6,853 nt of DNA, taken from positions 1 to 6,853 of the forward strand of contig USOR01000044.1 in the NCBI GenBank assembly GCA_900556425.1. Direction: 5' to 3'. The translations under genes and the position numbers were made by a program. Source of the stretch: an uncultured Coriobacteriaceae bacterium (GTDB taxonomy: Bacteria > Actinomycetota > Coriobacteriia > Coriobacteriales > QAMH01). Numbering within the stretch: the first letter of the stretch is position 1; every line of letters begins with the position of its first letter. The notes under the pieces were generated by a model. The model ran no database searches, was not told where the DNA came from, and worked only from the letters and a program-made list of their open reading frames with translations. Below, piece after piece: positions 1 through 6,040 of this stretch.

Positions 1-94
1 GCATCACGCTTTTCGCGAGTCTGCTCGAGATGTCCGCAATCATTCGACACCCCCGCTCAGAGCCTCATACCAACGTACTGAGTGCCCGTCATCC

Positions 95-172
95 CGTCAC
101 GTCAGTTAGCTGATTCTCGGCTACTAACGCTCATGACGCGAAGGCCCCTCGCGCACGTGACCTAACTTGTCA
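95..172. promoter_or_regulatory. Cluster of short inverted and direct repeats, possible operator region
   Basis: CGTCA occurs twice in tandem (95-99, 100-104) and its complement TGACG at 134-138. GTTAG (105-109) faces CTAAC (124-128), with TAGC/GCTA arms (107-110, 120-123) inside. A further CTAAC (162-166) lies inside a TGAC-N7-GTCA palindrome (158-172). This is dense for about 80 bases and sits 140-217 bases upstream of the first start codon, where a regulator could bind. Each element is only 4-5 bases, so chance is not excluded. Operator function is inference; no regulator gene is in the window. Confidence 0.3.
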
Positions 173-300
173 GGCACTCGAGTCCGTTTCGTCGATGCGA
201 AATCGCCGCAGCGCTGATGCAAGTCCTGGCGTCTGCATGGTGGGCCTAGAGAGGAAGCCTCGAGGATCGCAGTTTGGACATGGATCGAGCGAGAGAAGAG

Positions 301-307
301 AAGGAGG
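301..307 (+). promoter_or_regulatory. Ribosome binding site that fixes the molybdoenzyme start
   Basis: AAGGAGG lies four bases before the ATG at 312. It decides for this start over the upstream in-frame ATG at 195, which has no such site. The spacing is slightly short but the match is complete. Confidence 0.8.
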
Positions 308-311
308 AATC

Positions 312-2789
312 ATGTCTGAAGCAGATGTGGTCGAGTATCACTGGAGCGAGACCAACGGCAAGAAGTATCGCCGTGGCAGCAGGCAATTCAAGAAAGTTGA
401 TGTCGGCATCGAGCCAACGCCTGCAGCAGAGACTCCAAAGGTCCCATGGAAATGGGAAGAGGATGGCATGACCGTCATCCGCGGTACCGCACGTTCGGCA
501 CCTGGTTGCCACAACGTCTGCGGCATCCTGAGCTATATCAAGGACGGCAAGCTCGTCAAGGTCGAGGGCGATCCGGAAGACCCGTACAACCAGGGCCGCC
601 TATGCAGCCGCTGTCTGTGCATCCCGGACTACGTCTACCACGAGGACAGGTTGCTCTACCCGATGAAGCGCAAGCGCGAGGATCGCGGCAAGGACAAGTT
701 CGAGCGCATCACCTGGGACGAGGCCTACGACATCATCGTCGAGAACTTCAAGAAGGTCGCCGACGAATACGGTGCTGACAAGATCGCCTGCTGCCAGGGC
801 ACTGGCCGCGACATTCATCAGATCACCCGCGTAAACGCAACCTGCGGTTCGCCCAACGAGGGCGTGCCCTATTTCGCCGGCAACTCCTGCTACCTGCCGC
901 GCATCGCATCCATGGCTTGCATGCTGGGTGATCCCTGCGTCATGGACTGCTCGCAGTTCCTGCCCAAGCGCTACGACGACCCGCGCTACGTGGTGCCCGA
1001 GTACTGCATCATCTGGGGCCACCAGCCCTTCTACGCAAACGCCGACGGCTTCTACGGCCACTGGATCACCGACCTGATGAAGCGCGGCATGAAGGTCGCG
1101 GTCGTCGATCCCAAGCTCACCTGGATCGCCGCGAAGGCCGGCGAGGACTGGCTGCGCGTACGTCCCGGTGGTGACGGTGCGCTTGCCATGGCCATGCTCA
1201 AGGTCATCTGCGACGAGAAGCTCTACGACCAGGACTTCTGCGACAAGTGGGTCTACGGCCTCGAGGCCGTGTGCGAGCGCGTCGCGGGGATGGACCTCGA
1301 CGAGCTGTGCGAGAGGGCCTGGGTCTCCAAGGAGGACGTGCAGCGCGTCGCGCGCCGCTACGCCGCCGCCAAGCCCGCCGCCATCCAGTGGGGCGTCGCC
1401 CTCGACCAGCAGACCGGTGGCCAGCAGGCCGCGCACGCCGTGACGGCGCTGTGGTGCATCACCGGCAATCTGGACGTGCCCGGTGGCAATGTTATCGGCC
1501 AGGCGTGCTGGGGCATCGAGCAGCCCAACTGGACGGGCACCTGGGGCTATGACGAGCTTCTGACCGAGGAGGAAGCTGCCAAGCGCATCGGCGTCGAGCG
1601 TTACCCGATGTTCGCCGTCGGCTTCAAGAACCTCTCGTCCAATGCGACGATCGAGGCCTGGCAACGCGGCGAGGTGCCCATCCACGCGGCGTACTTCGCC
1701 ACCAACAACTTCCTCGCCACCATGGGCGCGCAGGCCGAGCAGCAGCTTGAGTGGTACAAGCAGATCGACTTCTGCGTGTTCCAGGACCTGTTCATGACCC
1801 CGACGATGATGGCCCTGGCAGACGTCGTGCTGCCCGCTGCCACCTACGAGGAGCGCAACGGCTTCGGCGGCCTCAACCCGTACCGCATCAGCTGCATCAA
1901 CAAGGCCATCGAGCCGGTCGGCGAGACCAAGGCCGACAACACCATCTTCCTCGAGCTCGGCAAGCGCCTCGTGAAGGCTCTTCGTCCGCAGAACGAGGAC
2001 ATTGCCTGGCCTTGGGACACCGTCGAGGAGATGTGGGACTACGCGCTCGAGGACGGCGGCTTCACCTGGGAGGAGCTGCGCGAGGCCACCTGGAAGTACC
2101 CCGAGTTCGAGTACCGCAAGTACGAGAAGGGCCTTCTGCGCCCGGATGGCCAGCCTGGTTTCTCCACCGAGACGGGCCGCGCCGAGATCTACTCCATGGT
2201 CTTCCACCACACCAGCTGGTCCGGTCTCGACCCGCTGCCGAGCTACGTCGAGCCCGTCGAGAGCCCGTACTCCAATCCGGATGCGCTCAAGGAGCTGCCC
2301 TACATCGTCACCTCCGGCGCCCGCGTGCCCCACTTCTTCCACTCCGAGCAGCGTCAGGTGAAGAAGCTGCGCGCGCTGCATCCCGATCCGCTCTGCTACA
2401 TCCACCCGGAGACCGCCGCCAAGCACGGCATCGAGGAAGGCGACTGGATGTGGCTCGAGAACCAGCACGGCAAGTGCAAGTACAAGGCGAAGTTCGACGA
2501 GAACTACGACCCGCGTGTCATGCAGTGTGACCACGGCTGGTGGTTCCCCGAGCGCAAGGACCAGGCCGAGGAGAACGTCGAGGACGAGAAGGCCGGCCTG
2601 TTCGGCGTCTTCGAGAGCCAGATCAACAACCTCGTCCCCTTTGATGCGGGCGTGTCAGGCTTCGGGTCCAACTACAAGTCCATGATGTGCCGCATCTACA
2701 AGGACGGAGAGACGCCGGCCCCGCTGACCGTCGGTATCCCCGCGCCCGAGAGCACCAAGATCGACACCGAGGACCGTCCCATCGCGTAA
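312..2789 (+). CDS. Molybdopterin-dependent oxidoreductase, DMSO reductase family, catalytic subunit
   Basis: This 825-residue protein is a bis-MGD molybdenum or tungsten enzyme of the DMSO reductase family. An iron-sulfur domain opens near residue 53 with C66-x3-C70-x27-C98; the usual first cysteine, three residues before C66, is Ala63. C101 and C103 follow closely. The family's ERITWDEA motif is at about 131-138. In GNSCYLPR, C193 sits where the metal-ligating Cys or Sec of this family is expected. Cofactor-binding segments include WGHQP (235-239), VVDP (264-267), ADVVLPAATYEERNG (503-517) and the C-terminal molydop-binding domain from about residue 661 to 800. There is no Tat signal, so it is probably cytoplasmic. 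The partner iron-sulfur gene begins 16 bases downstream. Relatives include catechol dehydroxylases of gut Coriobacteriia, acetylene hydratase and pyrogallol transhydroxylase. Family is certain; substrate and reaction are unknown, reductive dehydroxylation being my best guess. Confidence 0.93.
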   Translation: MSEADVVEYHWSETNGKKYRRGSRQFKKVDVGIEPTPAAETPKVPWKWEEDGMTVIRGTARSAPGCHNVCGILSYIKDGKLVKVEGDPEDPYNQGRLCSRCLCIPDYVYHEDRLLYPMKRKREDRGKDKFERITWDEAYDIIVENFKKVADEYGADKIACCQGTGRDIHQITRVNATCGSPNEGVPYFAGNSCYLPRIASMACMLGDPCVMDCSQFLPKRYDDPRYVVPEYCIIWGHQPFYANADGFYGHWITDLMKRGMKVAVVDPKLTWIAAKAGEDWLRVRPGGDGALAMAMLKVICDEKLYDQDFCDKWVYGLEAVCERVAGMDLDELCERAWVSKEDVQRVARRYAAAKPAAIQWGVALDQQTGGQQAAHAVTALWCITGNLDVPGGNVIGQACWGIEQPNWTGTWGYDELLTEEEAAKRIGVERYPMFAVGFKNLSSNATIEAWQRGEVPIHAAYFATNNFLATMGAQAEQQLEWYKQIDFCVFQDLFMTPTMMALADVVLPAATYEERNGFGGLNPYRISCINKAIEPVGETKADNTIFLELGKRLVKALRPQNEDIAWPWDTVEEMWDYALEDGGFTWEELREATWKYPEFEYRKYEKGLLRPDGQPGFSTETGRAEIYSMVFHHTSWSGLDPLPSYVEPVESPYSNPDALKELPYIVTSGARVPHFFHSEQRQVKKLRALHPDPLCYIHPETAAKHGIEEGDWMWLENQHGKCKYKAKFDENYDPRVMQCDHGWWFPERKDQAEENVEDEKAGLFGVFESQINNLVPFDAGVSGFGSNYKSMMCRIYKDGETPAPLTVGIPAPESTKIDTEDRPIA

Positions 2790-2805
2790 GGAGAGGAAAG
2801 CGACC

Positions 2806-3144
2806 ATGGCACACGAAGGAATTTTCGTCGACTACAACTACTGCACTGGCTGCGAGGCGTGCGTGCTCGCCTGCCAGCAGGAGAAGGGGTACTCCGAGAA
2901 GGAGTTCGGCATCACCATCACTCAGCTCGGCCCCCTGGCGATCGACGCGTCGAAGAAGCACTACGACTTCGACTTCATCCCCCAGTTCACCGAGTGGTGC
3001 GACCTGTGCGAGAGCCGCACCGCCAAGGGCAAGAAGCCGAGCTGCGTGCAGCATTGCCAGGCGCAATGCCTCGAGTGGGGGCCGGTGGAGGAGCTGGCCG
3101 CCAGGATCGACTCGCCCAAGCAGATGATCGTCGCCATCAAGTAG
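2806..3144 (+). CDS. Compact 4Fe-4S dicluster electron-transfer subunit
   Basis: This 112-residue protein should shuttle electrons to or from the molybdoenzyme encoded just upstream. The first motif, CTGCEACVLAC, gives C13, C16, C19 and C23. The second gives C65, C68, C80, C84 and an extra C88, in the WCDLCESR...GKKPSC pattern that ends DmsB/NrfC-type subunits. Those proteins usually have about 180-200 residues and four clusters; here the two central cluster motifs are absent, so two [4Fe-4S] clusters are expected. Ferredoxin-fold pairing would put C13/C16/C19 with C84 and C65/C68/C80 with C23. There is no signal peptide or membrane segment. The ribosome site AAGGAGAGG (2788-2796) overlaps the stop codon of the preceding gene, so the two are very likely cotranslated and form one complex. 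Family call is firm; partner assignment is inferred from position. Confidence 0.9.
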   Translation: MAHEGIFVDYNYCTGCEACVLACQQEKGYSEKEFGITITQLGPLAIDASKKHYDFDFIPQFTEWCDLCESRTAKGKKPSCVQHCQAQCLEWGPVEELAARIDSPKQMIVAIK

Positions 3145-3161
3145 GCATCACATACGGGAAT

Positions 3162-3206
3162 AAGCCGGAAGCACACCCCCAATCCCTCCAAGCTGCGAAC
3201 CGGCTT
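3162..3206 (+). other. Intergenic stem with long loop
   Basis: AAGCCGG (3162-3168) is perfectly complementary to CCGGCTT (3200-3206), with a C-rich 31-base loop, 18 bases after the stop of the iron-sulfur gene. Only TTT (3205-3207) sits at the end of the stem, so it is at best a weak terminator or attenuator. It may instead be an RNA stability element. Confidence 0.35.
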
Positions 3207-3223
3207 TCCATAGCAAACCCCAA

Positions 3224-3250
3224 GCCCGCCAGTCTGATCTCCTGGCGGGC
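3224..3250 (+). other. Intergenic 9-bp perfect hairpin
   Basis: GCCCGCCAG (3224-3232) pairs fully with CTGGCGGGC (3242-3250) around a 9-base loop. It ends 15 bases before the ribosome site of the 59-residue gene. No U-run follows; the next bases are purine-rich, so it does not look like an intrinsic terminator on this strand. A role in transcript processing, stability or differential expression within the operon is plausible but inferred. Confidence 0.5.
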
Positions 3251-3280
3251 AAGGGGAAAAACGAAAGGAAGGTAAGACCC

Positions 3281-3460
3281 ATGAGCATGGAAGACATCGT
3301 AGAACGTCTCGATCACGTTGACGTGAGGGCTCCGCGCAAGTTCAGTCACACGGTGACGGCTGCCGAGCGTGAGCAGGGCCGCATCGACTGGCGCGTACGC
3401 TGCTCCGAAAACATGGAGAAGATGAAGAAGCACATCGTCAACGACATCTACCAGAAGTAA
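3281..3460 (+). CDS. Small protein of unknown function, 59 residues
   Basis: I do not recognise this protein. It starts MSMEDIVERLDHVDVRAPRK and ends KKHIVNDIYQK, with a complete stop at 3458-3460. AAGGAAGG (3265-3272) lies 8 bases before the ATG, a good ribosome site. It is highly charged and has no signal peptide or membrane segment. It contains one cysteine (C41) and two tryptophan/arginine-rich residues around 37-40 (WRVR). Two helices are likely, at about 2-11 and 43-58. It lies 52 bases upstream of the amidohydrolase gene on the same strand, so it may be an accessory or structural subunit of that protein or of the molybdoenzyme complex. Good start context, charged composition and conserved gene direction support a real gene; function is open. 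Confidence 0.75.
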   Translation: MSMEDIVERLDHVDVRAPRKFSHTVTAAEREQGRIDWRVRCSENMEKMKKHIVNDIYQK

Positions 3461-3512
3461 GGCAAGGCGGACGCACATCGTTGCGTACGCGTATCGAAAA
3501 GGAGGAGAAAGA

Positions 3513-4571
3513 ATGGAAGATTTCAAGGTAATCGACGACAACATGCACTTCCTGCCGACGGACTTGTTCACCAACGAAAAGGTCCTGAACGGGTTCCTGT
3601 ATTCGGCACCCATCACCTTCGGCATCAAGACCTACGTGACCAAGACCCCCGATGGCAAGCATGACCAGGTCGTCGTGGCAACCGAGGACGGTCAGGAGAT
3701 CCTGAACTACGTCGAGGGCGACTACACTCTCGAGGCCAAGATCCAGGCCATGGACGAGGTCGGCGTCGACATCGCCATGCTGCGCATGCCCGTGTGGCAG
3801 GAGTGGCTGCCGCTCGAGATCTGCAAGATTGTGAACGACCAGGCCGCCGACATGTGCAAGAAGTCCGAGGGCCGTCTCGTCGCCAACGCCGTCGTGCCTC
3901 CCTGGGGTCGCCCCGAGGACGTCGACGAGCTCAAGCGCTGCATGAACGACCTCGGCATGGTGGGCGTCCAGCTTGCCTGCGCCTATGGCAACAAGTTCCT
4001 CGACGACGACCTGTTCAAGCCGTACATGAAGTACATCAACGACCACAAGATCCCGGCCGTCATCCATCACACGCCCGGCCAGAACGTCTTCCAGATGTTC
4101 CAGGACTATACGCCGCTGCGTCGCGAGCTCGGCCGCATCACCGTCCAGGCCGTCGCCGTCGGCCGCGAGCTCTATTCGGGCATGTTCGACGAGTTCCCCG
4201 ACCTGAAGTTCGTCCACACCATGTTCGGTGGCAACTGGTTCGCCCTGCAGAACCTGCTCGCCCCGCATGTCTCCGTGAAGAAGAAGGAGGCCATGAACCG
4301 CCTGGCCACCAACATCAGCCGCGAGGACTACTTCCGCTACCTCAAGAACAACATCTACTTTGACTCGACTCATCCCATGAGCTGGTCGAAGGAGGAGCTG
4401 GAGTGCGCAGTGCAGGTCTGCGGTGCCGACCACATCCTGCTCGGCTCTTCGTTCCCCGTGTTCTACGAGTGGATGGCCCGCTCCGTGGGTGCCATCAACG
4501 CGTTGGACATCGACGAAGAGGATCGCAAGCTCATCCTCGGCGGTAACGCCGCGCGTCTGTTCAACCTGTAA
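3513..4571 (+). CDS. Amidohydrolase-2 family protein (ACMSD / hydroxybenzoate decarboxylase-like) with altered metal site
   Basis: This 352-residue protein belongs to the amidohydrolase-2 group (PF04909), TIM-barrel metal enzymes including ACMSD and the 2,3- and 2,6-dihydroxybenzoate decarboxylases. Landmarks in order are IDDNMHFLP (7-15), the strand ending VIHHTPG (183-189), KFVHTMFGGNWF (232-243), IYFDSTHP (281-288), ILLGSSFP (308-315) and the family ending LGGNAARLFNL (342-352). Several canonical ligand positions differ. The usual H-x-H (or E/A-x-H in decarboxylases) is N10-x-H12, the H-x-G-G histidine is Met237, and the Asp of GSDxP is Ser313. A histidine at 185 or 186 is kept. It could be a decarboxylase or lactone hydrolase with an unusual site, a metal-independent enzyme, or a binding protein. 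The start is supported by AAGGAGG at 3499-3505, and the MFS gene follows 34 bases after the stop. Family is firm; activity is unknown. Confidence 0.88.
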   Translation: MEDFKVIDDNMHFLPTDLFTNEKVLNGFLYSAPITFGIKTYVTKTPDGKHDQVVVATEDGQEILNYVEGDYTLEAKIQAMDEVGVDIAMLRMPVWQEWLPLEICKIVNDQAADMCKKSEGRLVANAVVPPWGRPEDVDELKRCMNDLGMVGVQLACAYGNKFLDDDLFKPYMKYINDHKIPAVIHHTPGQNVFQMFQDYTPLRRELGRITVQAVAVGRELYSGMFDEFPDLKFVHTMFGGNWFALQNLLAPHVSVKKKEAMNRLATNISREDYFRYLKNNIYFDSTHPMSWSKEELECAVQVCGADHILLGSSFPVFYEWMARSVGAINALDIDEEDRKLILGGNAARLFNL

Positions 4572-4605
4572 GCGATAGCGCATCGATCCCAAGGAGGGAA
4601 AGAAA

Positions 4606-5943
4606 ATGAGCAATCCCAACGCAGTCGCCGCAGCAGATGCCCCGATGAAGACCCCTGGCTATGCCTGGCCGTGCCTCATCGTGTCCCTGCTGTGCGCCGT
4701 GAGCATCGTGTTCGCCTGGCAATGGCTGCCCGGCGTGACCTTCCCGGTGTTCTCCGGCTGGGAGGCGGGCATCAACCCGACCTTCCAGGCTCCCATGATG
4801 GCCAACGTCATGGGCCTCGTGCCCATCGGCGCCCTCATCATGGCGTTTCCGACGTCCATCCTGGTGCGCAAGTGGGGCCCCAAGATGGCAACGTGCACGG
4901 GCATGATCCTGGCAATCGTCGGCCAGGTCATCTGCTCGGTTTTCGCCGCCACTGACTTCACGGTGTTCCTCGCCGGCCGCTTCATCCTTGGCCTGGGTCT
5001 GTCGACCACCGTCGTCGCCGGCCCGACTTGCGTGTCGGTGTGGTTCCCGCACGGCACCCGTGGCCGTGCCATGGCAATCTGGTCCACCTGGGCTCCCATC
5101 GGCATCTTCACCATCAACGCCATCAGCTCGAGCGTGCTCGGTGCCGTTGGCGGTGACATGACGATGTTCCTGTGGATCTGGGCCATCGTCATGGTCGTCA
5201 TCCTCGTGCTGTTCTTCCTCGTGTTCCGCGAGCCGAAGGGTGACGAGGTGTCCGAGGTCAGCCCCGAGCGCAAGAGCTTCCGCGAGGTTCTGCCCCTGTT
5301 CAAGAGTCGTCAGCTGTGGTGCCTCATCATCATGTTCGCGATCTTCAACTACATGAACTACGCCTTCAGCCAGTACCTCAAGACGTGGCTGCAGCTTTCC
5401 ACCAACGCTGGTGGCATGGGTTGGGACGTCGGCATGGCCGGCATCCTCGGCGGTCTCATCTGCGCATGCGGCGCATTGGCTCCGCTCGGCGGCTTCATCT
5501 TGGACAAGACTCCCAAGCACCTGAAGTACATCTGCGTCATCGCTGGCATCACGTCGCTGACCATCTGCTGCGCGCTCGCGTTCCATAACAGCGTCCCGAT
5601 GTTCATCGCCTACGTACTGTTCTTCTGCATCGGCAACATGTTCCTGAACGGCTGCTGCCGGCCCATGGTCCCCAGCTACGTCTTCAAGGGCGGTGCGACG
5701 GCCGTCGGCCTGGGACTTTCGTTCCTGACCATCGGCCAGTACATCGGCCAGATTCCGACGAGCTACGTCATGCACAACTTCGTCGATTCCATGGCGTTTG
5801 GCATGACCGATCCGATGCTGGCGTTCTGGGCGCTCGTGCCCGTCGGCGTCATCGGCATCCTGTTCAGCCTCGGTATGAAGCCGAGCAAGCCGAAGGGCGG
5901 CGAGGGCGCCGGCAAGCCGCAAGGTGCCCCCGAAGGCAAGTAG
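4606..5943 (+). CDS. Major facilitator superfamily transporter
   Basis: This 445-residue inner-membrane protein has 12 predicted helices, at roughly 20-40, 65-87, 95-115, 120-142, 155-180, 185-207, 236-258, 272-297, 305-326, 329-352, 362-385 and 403-424, with the usual central cytoplasmic loop at 208-235. MFS landmarks are RKWGPK (88-93) after helix 2, AGRFILGLG (123-131) in helix 4 and WFPHGTRGRAMAIWS (146-160) before helix 5. Fourteen cysteines, with CC pairs at 321-322 and 350-351, are more than usual. The last 20 residues are a Gly/Lys/Pro-rich tail. AAGGAGGG (4591-4598) precedes the ATG. As the last gene of the probable operon it most likely imports the substrate or exports the product of the redox and amidohydrolase genes. 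MFS membership is clear; substrate and direction are inference. Confidence 0.93.
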   Translation: MSNPNAVAAADAPMKTPGYAWPCLIVSLLCAVSIVFAWQWLPGVTFPVFSGWEAGINPTFQAPMMANVMGLVPIGALIMAFPTSILVRKWGPKMATCTGMILAIVGQVICSVFAATDFTVFLAGRFILGLGLSTTVVAGPTCVSVWFPHGTRGRAMAIWSTWAPIGIFTINAISSSVLGAVGGDMTMFLWIWAIVMVVILVLFFLVFREPKGDEVSEVSPERKSFREVLPLFKSRQLWCLIIMFAIFNYMNYAFSQYLKTWLQLSTNAGGMGWDVGMAGILGGLICACGALAPLGGFILDKTPKHLKYICVIAGITSLTICCALAFHNSVPMFIAYVLFFCIGNMFLNGCCRPMVPSYVFKGGATAVGLGLSFLTIGQYIGQIPTSYVMHNFVDSMAFGMTDPMLAFWALVPVGVIGILFSLGMKPSKPKGGEGAGKPQGAPEGK

Positions 5944-5961
5944 GCGCTGGGCTTAGTTGCG

Positions 5962-5989
5962 AGGGCGTCGTCCAAAACGATGGCGCCCT
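5962..5989 (+). terminator. Possible terminator hairpin after the MFS gene
   Basis: AGGGCG (5962-5967) pairs with CGCCCT (5984-5989). With two G-U pairs the stem continues to an 11-bp hairpin with loop CAAAAC (5973-5978). It begins 18 bases past the stop codon, where the operon would end. The bases after it (TACAAATAAAG) lack a U-run, so rho-independent activity is uncertain. Confidence 0.45.
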
Positions 5990-6040
5990 TACAAATAAAG
6001 GGTACGTACGGATACGAATGTAGAGAGAGGATCCACCATC

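Larger units (their letters stand above)
1..311. other. Non-coding leader upstream of the molybdoenzyme operon
   Basis: I find no convincing gene in this stretch. It should hold the promoter and any operator for the operon that starts at 312. I see no good -35/-10 pair. The most structured part is 95-172, listed separately. An in-frame ATG at 195 would extend the molybdoenzyme by 39 residues, but it has no ribosome site and the extension (rich in Arg, Ser and Gly) looks like translated leader. On the minus strand a short open frame from 43 to the left edge could be the start of a divergent gene, but only 14 codons are visible. Confidence 0.6.

Noticed and set aside
1..43. Start of a divergent minus-strand gene (ATG at 43-41, open to the left edge)
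   Set aside because: Only 14 codons are visible and the ribosome-site match (GGGGGTG) is poor. A divergent regulator would make sense, but the evidence is too thin.
257..264. CCTCGAGG palindrome in the leader
   Set aside because: A single 8-base palindrome in GC-rich DNA is expected by chance and has no partner copies.
195..311. Upstream extension of the molybdoenzyme from the ATG at 195
   Set aside because: No ribosome site before 195, while a full AAGGAGG precedes the ATG at 312. The extra 39 residues match no Tat signal or domain.
312..470. Possible Tat signal in the molybdoenzyme (YRRGSRQFKK near residues 20-29)
   Set aside because: Two arginines are present but no hydrophobic stretch or cleavage site follows; the next residues are polar and proline-rich.
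600..2534. Long open frame on the minus strand (644 codons)
   Set aside because: It lies antisense to the well-supported molybdoenzyme gene. GC-rich codon bias creates such mirror frames; its translation is low-complexity (Leu/Val/Gly/Asp-rich) with no recognisable domain.
3438..4619. Long open frame on the minus strand (393 codons)
   Set aside because: Antisense to the amidohydrolase gene, with no ribosome site or domain; same shadow effect.
4561..5922. Long open frame on the minus strand (453 codons)
   Set aside because: Antisense to the MFS gene; the product is rich in Asp, Glu, His and Ala without any fold signature. A shadow of codon bias.
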